From Bacteroidota bacterium (GTDB lineage Bacteria > Bacteroidota > Bacteroidia > JACCXN01), in NCBI GenBank assembly GCA_013696965.1, contig JACCXN010000009.1, forward strand, positions 1 through 64,000: a stretch of 64,000 nucleotides of DNA. Direction: 5' to 3'. The first letter of the stretch is position 1; every line of letters begins with the position of its first letter. The notes beneath the pieces were generated by a model. That model was not told the DNA's origin and searched no databases. It saw only the letters and a list, made by a program, of their open reading frames with translations. Shown here piece by piece: positions 8,889 through 15,827 of the stretch. A program made the position numbers and the translations under genes.

Positions 8889-9039
8889 TTTAAACGCCTT
8901 TGTCCTGCAGGATTTTTTTTCGCATGATTACTATGAACGCCATGCTTTGAAATCTTTTCTTATCTCTTCTATTGTTGGGGGATTTGAGTGTGGAGATAAA
9001 AAGTTAGGTATTTGCCCTGGAAAGCCTTTTTTTTGTAAT

Positions 9040-9279
9040 CTAATTTTCTGCTTTTGTTAATTTTATTGATGCAGATTTTTTTCTGTGTATCAATATGTAA
9101 ATTAGTGGTAAAATACCTGCAGTATTAATAAGGGCAATACAAATAAACCAGGCAATATGATTGTTTCGCGCAGCTTTCCACATTGCTATTAATTTCCAAA
9201 TGACTTCCCAAATAATTAGAATAATTATAAGTGGCATAAACCCTTCAAATACTTCCATGAAATAGTGTTTCTTGTCCAT
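9040..9279 (-). CDS. Small two-helix membrane protein (DUF5652-like)
   Basis: 79 residues with two hydrophobic segments (about 13-32 and 43-63) separated by MWKAARNNHIAWFI, and then NTAGILPLIYILIHRKK. This WKAARNN/NT-GILP pattern is typical of the small DUF5652 integral membrane proteins found in many bacteria and archaea. Their function is not known. The gene is monocistronic and stands in a sparse region between the LytTR regulator and the multicopper-oxidase locus. Confidence 0.7.
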   Translation of the reverse strand: MDKKHYFMEVFEGFMPLIIILIIWEVIWKLIAMWKAARNNHIAWFICIALINTAGILPLIYILIHRKKSASIKLTKAEN

Positions 9280-9444
9280 TTATTTTAAGTTTTTATTTTT
9301 AATTTCTATTGTTTAGTTTTTTCAATTTTTGGGGTAATTAAACCCTATAAACAAATATAATGTTTAATTAAACAAAATAGGATTTTTATTAGATGGAAAA
9401 AGTATATGTATTTGAAAGCATAAAAGCGCAATGCCTTAATTTTT

Positions 9445-9580
9445 ATGCTGCACTTGCCCATTGTTAGTGCAGGATCAGCTCAAACCATTTGTGCAGGAGA
9501 TGCAATTACACTTTCTGGTTCAGGAGCAGTATCCTACAATTGGAATAATGGAGTAACCGATATGATTTGCTTTTTAACTG
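9445..9580 (+). pseudogene. Orphan fragment of an Ig/PKD-type adhesin repeat
   Basis: The frame reads AGSAQTICAGDAITLSGSGA and continues SYNWNNGVTD. This is the beginning of the repeat found many times over in Bacteroidota type IX-secreted adhesins (ICAG..VTLSGSGA..Y.W.NGV). There is no signal peptide and only one incomplete repeat. From about 9581 the reading frame passes straight into the palindromic repeat element. It is a leftover of a larger gene rather than a functional small protein. Confidence 0.6.
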
Positions 9581-9584
9581 TCAG

Positions 9585-9648
9585 CCCGATTTATCGGGAT
9601 AGCCCTGTTATATTCATTAGCGTTTGTGAATGGTTCGTGCATGGCTAT
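9585..9648 (+). repeat. Palindromic repeat element, copy A
   Basis: The element starts with the hairpin CCCGATTTATCGGG (9585-9598), overlaps ATAGCCCTG (9599-9607), and ends in CATGGCTAT (9640-9648). The interior, TTATATTCATTAGCGTTTG, is shared with copies B and C at 10908 and 11011. It ends 9 bases from the stop codon of the multicopper oxidase gene and directly follows the adhesin fragment. Confidence 0.8.
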
Positions 9649-9657
9649 TTCTATTTT

Positions 9658-10878
9658 TTATCTCCCAATTATTATTTTTTTATTCAAATTATCATTCCCA
9701 ATAAGAATGTTTAAATAATAGATTCCCGGGTTTAAATCACCGACTTCTAATATAAGACTTTCATGAGTTTTTTCAGAATTTCCTGATTTAACAACTTGAC
9801 CAAGAGCATTTATTAAAGTAAAATTAATTTTATCCTTATCCTTATTTTTGAAGGAAATTTCCAAATAATTATCCGTGGGGTTTGGAAATACATGAACAGG
9901 GTTATCTAAAGTATTTTCATTTAATCCAACATAACCATTAATGGCAACAGGAACATATTGCACATTCCAAACTGAATCAGTATTCATATTTAAATATTTA
10001 ACAATGACATTTCCAGTAAATTGACCAGAAGCATTAAGCATAACTTCAAAACGTTCACCTGGCATTATCTCCAGGGTATCACTTTGAATTGCATTAGGCA
10101 TTGGCCTTCCATCTGAGGAAAGTATTGTAGCATTCAGTATTGAAGGAAAAATAATTCGGTTATTAAAATAGCCAATGTTCGCAAGCCGCATATAAATTTT
10201 TTCACCCTGGGTTCCTGTTATTTTAATGGAATCATCCTGAGCTATTTGTTGTTCAGATTTACCATTAATAAGAAAATAATCAGGCAAATAAGCAGGTACA
10301 AGTATCATATCGCTCACGGTATCATGTTGAGGAGGATTTAAATGCCATTGCGAGTCAATTTCTGTCATTAACCATTTATAATCTTTATCAAATGATGGCC
10401 CACCTGTCCATGCCGATTTAACTCCATTGGCAGCACGAACCACTATTAATCCATACATTCCCATTTGTAAATGCACCACATCTCCAACATGACAATGATA
10501 AATATAGGTGCCTGGATAATCAGCAACAAAAGTGTATGTAGTGTCCTGCATGTGGCTAAGCCAGAATGAAGTAGCAGGGTCTCCATCATTGCGCGTATCC
10601 ACATCCAATCCATGTAAATGAACGGTATGATGCTCTCCCTGTGATACATTTCGGGCAGTAATAATTACAGTATCTCCTTGTTCTGCATAAAGTATTTTTG
10701 CAGGCAAAGTGGGTGGGGTTGATAAAGTAGAGGAAAAACCCCAAATTGCAACACTATTCCCGTCCCACATGCTTGCTGAACCGGTATTGCTACGCAGTAT
10801 AACGGTATATTTAATTGTTTTTTGTGCCATTAACTGGAAAGAAGCTAAAAAAACAATCAGGGTAATTCTATATTTCAT
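9658..10878 (-). CDS. Secreted multicopper oxidase with type IX sorting domain
   Basis: 406 residues from the Met at 10878, chosen because it opens a clean signal peptide (MKYRITLIVFLASFQLMAQ). The frame stays open to 10965, but that part is repeat-element sequence. Copper ligands are visible: HTVHLHG (type 2/3 HxH) and YHCHVGDVVHLQMGM, which supplies an HCH, a further His and an axial Met for type 1 copper. The second cupredoxin domain (residues about 200-310) lacks a clear ligand set. The last 85 residues (VFPNPTDNYLEISF through LNPGIYYLNI to KKIIIGR) are a type A type IX secretion sorting domain. It is therefore exported and probably surface-bound. The substrate is unknown. The upstream region carries duplicated repeat elements, and the neighbour at 11196 is also a cupredoxin protein. 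Confidence 0.88.
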   Translation of the reverse strand: MKYRITLIVFLASFQLMAQKTIKYTVILRSNTGSASMWDGNSVAIWGFSSTLSTPPTLPAKILYAEQGDTVIITARNVSQGEHHTVHLHGLDVDTRNDGDPATSFWLSHMQDTTYTFVADYPGTYIYHCHVGDVVHLQMGMYGLIVVRAANGVKSAWTGGPSFDKDYKWLMTEIDSQWHLNPPQHDTVSDMILVPAYLPDYFLINGKSEQQIAQDDSIKITGTQGEKIYMRLANIGYFNNRIIFPSILNATILSSDGRPMPNAIQSDTLEIMPGERFEVMLNASGQFTGNVIVKYLNMNTDSVWNVQYVPVAINGYVGLNENTLDNPVHVFPNPTDNYLEISFKNKDKDKINFTLINALGQVVKSGNSEKTHESLILEVGDLNPGIYYLNILIGNDNLNKKIIIGR

Positions 10879-10907
10879 ATGTAGATAATTTGTTTTTTTA
10901 AGGTCAT

Positions 10908-10971
10908 CCCGATTTATCGGGATAGCCATGTTATATTCATTAGCGTTTGTGAACGGTTCGTGCATGGCTAT
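10908..10971 (+). repeat. Palindromic repeat element, copy B
   Basis: Hairpin CCCGATTTATCGGG at 10908-10921, then ATAGCCATG (10922-10930), ending in CATGGCTAT (10963-10971). These ends are a perfect 9-base inverted repeat around a 32-base core. It lies in the 5' leader of the multicopper oxidase gene. Confidence 0.8.
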
Positions 10972-11010
10972 TTCATATGTATATAATTTGTTTTTTTAAG
11001 GTCATATGGT

Positions 11011-11060
11011 ATAGCCCTGTTATATTCATTAGCGTTTGTGAACAGTTCGTGCATGGCTAT
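11011..11060 (+). repeat. Palindromic repeat element, copy C
   Basis: ATAGCCCTG (11011-11019) to CATGGCTAT (11052-11060), with the same core as A and B but without the CCCGAT hairpin. It belongs to the second unit of the 98-bp tandem duplication. Confidence 0.8.
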
Positions 11061-11063
11061 TTC

Positions 11064-11132
11064 ATAATTTATTCGTTTTTTAATTATGCTCCAGGGAACT
11101 CATGAATGCTAAAGCATTTGTCTTTTAATTTT
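11064..11132 (-). repeat. Leader repeat, copy 1 (matches 20680-20749 in inverse orientation)
   Basis: Read on the minus strand, this stretch and the leader of the LEA lipoprotein gene at 20755 agree at roughly nine of ten positions by eye, with one single-base gap. They share CATTCATGAGTTCC and AATTAAAAAACGAATAAATT. Both contain a small stem AATGC-(4 nt)-GCATT whose arms are kept while the loop differs. It lies between the cupredoxin gene and the repeated oxidase leader. Confidence 0.75.
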
Positions 11133-11199
11133 CATCCCCATATTCTGTACGCCTGTTAACTTCATCGGTCTGTGTGCGGGATTGCGTAGGGTTTTTCAT
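11125..11199 (-). CDS. Possible 24-residue microprotein overlapping the cupredoxin stop codon
   Basis: An ATG at 11199 overlaps the TGA of the cupredoxin gene (ATGA, 4-base overlap). It opens a 24-codon frame starting MKNPTQSRTQTDEVNRRTEY and ending at TAA 11125-11127. It is very hydrophilic and charged, and its GC content is higher than that of the flanks. The overlap would allow translational coupling. There is no family I recognise, its end runs into the leader repeat, and a frame of this size can arise by chance. Confidence 0.25.
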   Translation of the reverse strand: MKNPTQSRTQTDEVNRRTEYGDEN

Positions 11200-12062
11200 T
11201 GTTCTACTTTCATAATTAAAAACATTCCATTTGGATGAATCCCTCCTCCTGAAACTGCTACTAAATTATGATCATGCACGCTGTATTCTCCAATTTTATC
11301 GGGAACCAGTTCCAGAACCATTGCATCCATCCTCCTAAAAGGAAAAGTATCTTTAGACCATCCTATTTGGTGATTCTGATTGGAATAAATGATGTTGCAA
11401 TGAAAACCATGGAAATGTAAAGAATGGGCTGCCTGGCCTGTATTGGCTATAAAAATATGAATTGTATCTCCTACATTACATTTTACCCTTGCGGTTGTAT
11501 CGTTTTGCAAATCGGGAAAACTCTTACCATTAATAGTAAAATAATCAGGATTGTACTGAGTCCAATCCACTGTATTGTTTTCAGAAATCAGGGTGTTAAA
11601 TTCTGATTGAAAATCTTTTAAATTCCAGTAGTATTTTTTGGAAGTTGAATTGTTTACACAAATCATTCCACCCGCTCCCATGTTTTTGTAATTGGGATAT
11701 TGATATTCATCATAATAAATGTAAAGCCCTTGAGCAGCAAAAGTTAGAGTATCAGTTATGGAATCTGCAGGACTAATTGTGGCATTAACACCTGAAAAGC
11801 CTTTAATATTAAAACCATGAATAATTGTGTCGTTGTTTATTATTTTAATTACAAGTGTATCGCTGGTTGTACAGCTTATCACTGTATTTAATGAAACAAA
11901 TGAACCTGTTTCATTAAATACAAAGCAAGGAAAAGTTGTGTTATTTACAGTTGTAAAAGTTCCTGAATTAATAAACAGTGTCTGATTTTTTATCGCAGCA
12001 CTACTGTTAATTACAAACAGCAATGGCAAACAAGTCAAAAATAATTTTATACTTAATTGCAT
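11196..12062 (-). CDS. Exported cupredoxin / multicopper-oxidase-like protein
   Basis: 288 residues with a signal peptide (MQLSIKLFLTCLPLLFVINSSA). The first half (about 60-140) looks like a cupredoxin domain without a clear metal site. The second half has HSLHFHGFH and, near the end, YSVHDHNLVAVSGGGIHPNG followed by MFLIM. The usual HCH of multicopper oxidases is HDH here, so the type 1 copper cysteine is missing while His ligands for other copper sites remain. Electron transfer in the classical way is therefore doubtful. A copper-binding, nitrite-reductase-like or structural role is possible. Unlike the neighbouring oxidase, it has no type IX sorting domain. The two genes run the same way and may act together. 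Confidence 0.75.
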   Translation of the reverse strand: MQLSIKLFLTCLPLLFVINSSAAIKNQTLFINSGTFTTVNNTTFPCFVFNETGSFVSLNTVISCTTSDTLVIKIINNDTIIHGFNIKGFSGVNATISPADSITDTLTFAAQGLYIYYDEYQYPNYKNMGAGGMICVNNSTSKKYYWNLKDFQSEFNTLISENNTVDWTQYNPDYFTINGKSFPDLQNDTTARVKCNVGDTIHIFIANTGQAAHSLHFHGFHCNIIYSNQNHQIGWSKDTFPFRRMDAMVLELVPDKIGEYSVHDHNLVAVSGGGIHPNGMFLIMKVEQ

Positions 12063-12162
12063 CTTTTTCGTTTAATTGTAAATATATTGTAAATTTATTT
12101 AGCAGAGACTTTTCAAATTTGATTTTTTTAACTGCCTTGATGTAATTATAGTAAAACAAAGA

Positions 12163-12639
12163 ATGGAAACCGCAACCGATCCTAAAAAAAAAGAATTAAA
12201 AAAGCAGCTTAAATCACATTGCATTTACCTTTTAGAGCAAAGAATAACAACCGCAAGAAAAGCCATGGAAATGGCCCAGGAATCGGCAAACAGTGAGGAA
12301 AAAAGCTCAGCTGGAGATAAGCATGAAACTGCCAGGGCTTCAAGCCAACTGGAACGGGATATGAATGCAAGACAACTTGACCAGGCAAAAAAGGAACTGG
12401 AACTTGCAAAAAAAATAGATGTCGAAAAGATTCATTCCTCTGCTTCAATTGGATCAGTTATAGTTACTTCTGAATTTTGGTTTTTTATTTCTATTGGATT
12501 AGGAGGAGTAACAATTGACGGAAAAAAAATTCTTTTCTTGTCTCCTAATGCCCCAGTTGCTGGATTATTGAATCAGAAAAAAACAGGAGAATCATTTATT
12601 TTTAATGGAAAAATTACTCAAATAAAAGAGGTTTTCTAA
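12163..12639 (+). CDS. GreA/GreB-like coiled-coil protein
   Basis: 158 residues. The N-terminal part (about 5-95) is a long antiparallel coiled coil with the pattern SAGDKHETARASSQLERDMN. The C-terminal part (VEKIHSSASIGSVIVTSEFW to GKITQIKEVF) resembles the FKBP-like domain of GreA/GreB. Bacteroidota proteins of this kind are often labelled 3-oxoacyl-ACP synthase in databases, but nothing here resembles a ketosynthase. I infer an RNA-polymerase secondary-channel or related role by fold only. The acidic tip expected of true Gre factors is not clearly present. The gene is preceded by about 100 bases of non-coding DNA and is monocistronic. Confidence 0.65.
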   Translation: METATDPKKKELKKQLKSHCIYLLEQRITTARKAMEMAQESANSEEKSSAGDKHETARASSQLERDMNARQLDQAKKELELAKKIDVEKIHSSASIGSVIVTSEFWFFISIGLGGVTIDGKKILFLSPNAPVAGLLNQKKTGESFIFNGKITQIKEVF

Positions 12640-12791
12640 ATTTAAGCATTTCCTGAAATTTTCTATATTCCTTTCACTCGTTTTCTATTTTAAATGCTGA
12701 ACTATTTATATTGGTGCAAATGATTCTGAAATAGAATAACTTATAAATGTTTAAATTTGCAACAATGAAAAATGCCATGCGTTTCTGATTT

Positions 12792-13235
12792 ATGTATCAA
12801 TTTCTATCTTTATTTTTGCTAGTCCCTGTTTTTGCAATTAGCCAGGGAAATTATGCAGGAACCTATTCAGGTCAAAATTTTGAAAAAGATTCACAGTTAA
12901 AGATCATATCTCAGGTGAATCACAAACTTATTCTAGAAAAAGATTCCAGTTTTACTTATTCCAAAATCAACAGCACCAATCATTGCAATTCTATTTATGC
13001 AGGATATTGGGAAACAAAAAACAGGGAAATTGTATTAAATTTTATTGACGAGGATCCTCAATTTTTATTCGTTAACGAAAAGGCGGGCTTTTGCACTTTA
13101 GAAAGCAGGTCTGAGCAGCTTTCACTTACTAAACAAGGGCATAGGCTCTATGAATCTGAAAAAACAACAACAAAAGCAAATAATTTAAAAAAGAAGAGCA
13201 AAGAGCCGCCATGCCCAACGTTTAAAAAAAGATAA
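12792..13235 (+). CDS. Small exported protein of unknown function
   Basis: 147 residues. MYQFLSLFLLVPVFAISQ is a signal-peptide-like start without the usual positive charges. In the same frame just upstream, ATG at 12765 gives MKNAMRF, then TGA, then FMYQF, so a longer and better signal peptide is interrupted by one stop codon (12786-12788). The mature part (GNYAGTYSGQNFEKDSQLKI, then YAGYWETKNREIVLNF) looks like the small beta-rich proteins that report on lipid or peptide binding, but I do not recognise a family. The C-terminus is Lys-rich and carries a late Cys (KEPPCPTFKKR). It precedes the sensor kinase by 38 bases. Confidence 0.6.
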   Translation: MYQFLSLFLLVPVFAISQGNYAGTYSGQNFEKDSQLKIISQVNHKLILEKDSSFTYSKINSTNHCNSIYAGYWETKNREIVLNFIDEDPQFLFVNEKAGFCTLESRSEQLSLTKQGHRLYESEKTTTKANNLKKKSKEPPCPTFKKR

Positions 13236-13273
13236 GATGAAAGCAATAGCATTGTTATGAATATTAGGCTAAA

Positions 13274-14260
13274 ATGAATAAATCAAAACCTCTTTTTATT
13301 TTTTACCTGCTGGTAGGCTATGTATGCCTTCAGTTTATTTGGTGGGCCTTTATGTTGTTTGAATTAAACAATGAACTTTCTCAAAAGAAAGCTGAGTTAT
13401 TGGTATCAAAACAAGAACAAGGAATCATTCAAAATGAAACACTTCCTGAACTAAAAGGAAAACTGCATAAAAAATGGTTGATGATAGCCGGAGAAGGAAC
13501 GGTTTTTTTAATTCTTCTTATAGTAGGAATAGCTAAAACTCATAGCACATTTAAAAAAGAAATTGCTCTTTCGGACCAACAGAAAAACTTTCTGCTATCA
13601 ATAACACATGAACTAAAATCACCACTTGCCTCAAACAAATTGCATCTGCAAACTCTTTTAAAACATGAGCTCGCAAGGGAAAAACAACAAGCATTATTAC
13701 TTTCTGCCCTTAATGATACAGAGAGATTAATTAGTCTTGCGGATAATTTATTAATGGCTGCAAAAATTGATTCCAATACATTTGATTTACTTCTAGAGTC
13801 TACAGATTTAGCCAAACTTATTGAAAATACAATTTCCAATGCCGAACATTTGAAAAAAAACAAGCATACGATTAAATTAGATCTTCAGGCTGAAATATTT
13901 TTTCCTGTTGACAGGCTGACTTTCCCTTCTATTTTATTAAATTTATATGAAAATGCTGTTAAATATTCACCCAATGAAACTGAAATACATATTTCTCTGA
14001 ATAAAAAAAACAGGCAAATATTTATAAACGTATCCGATGAGGGAAGCGGAATTCCTGAACTGGAAAGAGACAGGGTTTTTCAAAAATTTTACCGTATAGG
14101 AAATGAAGAAACAAGGAAAACAAAAGGTACTGGGCTAGGTTTATTCATAGTTAAGAATCTGGTGGAAAAACACAATGGAGTTATACATGTTAAAAACAAC
14201 AATCCTAAAGGCAGTACAATTGAGATATGTTTTGACAACAATATAGAACAACGTACATGA
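13274..14260 (+). CDS. Membrane sensor histidine kinase
   Basis: 328 residues. There are two membrane helices (about 7-28 and 69-87) flanking a short periplasmic segment of about 40 residues, too small for a typical ligand domain. HisKA follows with H112 in LLSITHELKSPLAS, then a HATPase domain with NLYENAVKYSP, DEGSGIPE and GTGLGLFIV. The last four bases overlap the start of gpmI (ATGA), so the two genes are translationally coupled, an unusual partner for a kinase. No response regulator is adjacent. The architecture resembles small PhoR-like kinases of Bacteroidota. Confidence 0.9.
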   Translation: MNKSKPLFIFYLLVGYVCLQFIWWAFMLFELNNELSQKKAELLVSKQEQGIIQNETLPELKGKLHKKWLMIAGEGTVFLILLIVGIAKTHSTFKKEIALSDQQKNFLLSITHELKSPLASNKLHLQTLLKHELAREKQQALLLSALNDTERLISLADNLLMAAKIDSNTFDLLLESTDLAKLIENTISNAEHLKKNKHTIKLDLQAEIFFPVDRLTFPSILLNLYENAVKYSPNETEIHISLNKKNRQIFINVSDEGSGIPELERDRVFQKFYRIGNEETRKTKGTGLGLFIVKNLVEKHNGVIHVKNNNPKGSTIEICFDNNIEQRT

Positions 14261-15777
14261 ATAATAAAAAAATAGCACTTCTTATACTGGATGGTTGGGG
14301 AAAGGGAAATGGATCAGAATCTGATGCAATTGCAAATGCACAAACCCCATTTATTAATAGTCTTTATAAAAAATATCCCCATTCCCAATTAGTAACTTCA
14401 GGGGAATCTGTTGGGTTGCCTGAGGGGCAAATGGGAAATTCAGAAGTTGGCCATTTGAATTTGGGAGCAGGAAGAATTGTTTACCAGGATTTAGGAAAAA
14501 TAAACATGGCCATCAAGGACAAGAGTATTGAAACAAATGCTGTTCTTAATGATGCTTTTAATTATGCCAAAGAAAACAACAAACCTGTTCATTTTTTAGG
14601 TTTGCTATCTGAAGGGGGTGTTCATTCCTCGCAGGCTCATTTGCATAAATTATGTGATATGGCAAAAGATCATAAAATAGAAAATGTATATATTCATGCC
14701 TTTACAGATGGCAGGGACACGGATCCAAAAAGTGGGTTGAATTATTTATCCCTTTTGCAAAAACATCTTGAAAATTCAGCAGGACAAATAGCTACCGTAA
14801 TAGGACGTTATTTCGCAATGGACAGGGATAAGAGATGGGAAAGAGTTATGATAGCTTATAACGCAGTGGTTAAAGGCCAGGGAAGCAAAACAAAAGATGT
14901 TCTTAATGCTGTAAGAGAATCCTATGAAAATGGTGTAAGCGATGAATTTATTAAACCAATACTCAATACAGATGAAAACGGGACTCCCATAGGGTCAGTA
15001 AAACAGGGAGATGTGGTAATTTGCTTTAATTTTAGAACGGACAGGTGCAGGGAAATAACAATGGCTTTACATCAACAGGATTTTCCGGAATATGAAATGC
15101 ATAAGTTGAACTTGTATTATGTTACAATGACAAATTATGATGATCGTTTTAAAAATGTTAAAATTATTTTTGAAAAGGATAATTTAATCAATACTATAGG
15201 TGAAGTACTTGCCAGGGCTAATAAAAAACAATTAAGAGTAGCGGAAACAGAAAAATACCCTCATGTTACTTTTTTCTTTTCAGGAGGACGCGAAAAAATA
15301 TTTGAAGGCGAAAAAAGAATTTTGGTTGCCTCTCCAAAGGTTCCAACCTATGATTTAAAACCTGAAATGAGTGCACAAGAACTTACATTAGAATTAATTC
15401 AGCAAATAGAAAATTCAGAGGCTGATTTCATTTGTGTTAATTATGCAAATCCTGATATGGTAGGGCATACTGGCGTTTATAAAGCTATTGTAAAAGCAGT
15501 GGAAACGGTTGATAAATGTGCAGAACAGGTAGTTAAAAAAGGATTAGAGAAGGGTTATTCTTTTTTAATACTCTCGGATCATGGCAATGCTGATTATGTA
15601 TTAAATAAAGATGGCTCCCCAAATACAGCCCATACTACCAACCCTGTTCCCTGTATATTGATTGATCGGGATTATAAACAAATAAAAAATGGCAAATTAG
15701 GCGATATTGCTCCAACTATTCTAAAAATGATGGCGGTAGAAATTCCAAAGGAAATGAATGGCGATTGTCTTGTTTGA
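14257..15777 (+). CDS. gpmI: 2,3-bisphosphoglycerate-independent phosphoglycerate mutase
   Basis: 506 residues, the normal length for this metal-dependent enzyme, which interconverts 3- and 2-phosphoglycerate in glycolysis. The start KKIALLILDGWG carries the first metal ligand (D12), and GQMGNSEVGH carries the phosphorylated Ser (S62). HAFTDGRDTDP, GRYFAMDRDKRWER, NFRTDRCREI, NYANPDMVGHTG and LSDHGNADY are all present, giving the two-manganese phosphatase core and the insertion domain. It is encoded 4 bases into the end of the sensor kinase gene and is followed by a convergent gene on the other strand. Confidence 0.97.
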   Translation: MNNKKIALLILDGWGKGNGSESDAIANAQTPFINSLYKKYPHSQLVTSGESVGLPEGQMGNSEVGHLNLGAGRIVYQDLGKINMAIKDKSIETNAVLNDAFNYAKENNKPVHFLGLLSEGGVHSSQAHLHKLCDMAKDHKIENVYIHAFTDGRDTDPKSGLNYLSLLQKHLENSAGQIATVIGRYFAMDRDKRWERVMIAYNAVVKGQGSKTKDVLNAVRESYENGVSDEFIKPILNTDENGTPIGSVKQGDVVICFNFRTDRCREITMALHQQDFPEYEMHKLNLYYVTMTNYDDRFKNVKIIFEKDNLINTIGEVLARANKKQLRVAETEKYPHVTFFFSGGREKIFEGEKRILVASPKVPTYDLKPEMSAQELTLELIQQIENSEADFICVNYANPDMVGHTGVYKAIVKAVETVDKCAEQVVKKGLEKGYSFLILSDHGNADYVLNKDGSPNTAHTTNPVPCILIDRDYKQIKNGKLGDIAPTILKMMAVEIPKEMNGDCLV

Positions 15778-15827
15778 CCTGGTTTTAAAAACTCTTTTGC
15801 CGACTTTTTTAGAAAGTTTAAAGTCTT

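Larger units (their letters stand above)
10873..11070. repeat. 98-bp tandem duplication of the multicopper oxidase leader
   Basis: The sequence TTTCATATGTA-ATAATTTG-TTTTTTAAGGTCAT starts near 10873 and again 98 bases later. Each is followed by a palindromic element (copies B and C). The first unit contains the oxidase start codon (10876-10878 on the minus strand). In the second unit the equivalent ATG is followed after one codon by TAG. The duplicated unit therefore spans leader plus start site and looks like a recent local event. Confidence 0.75.
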
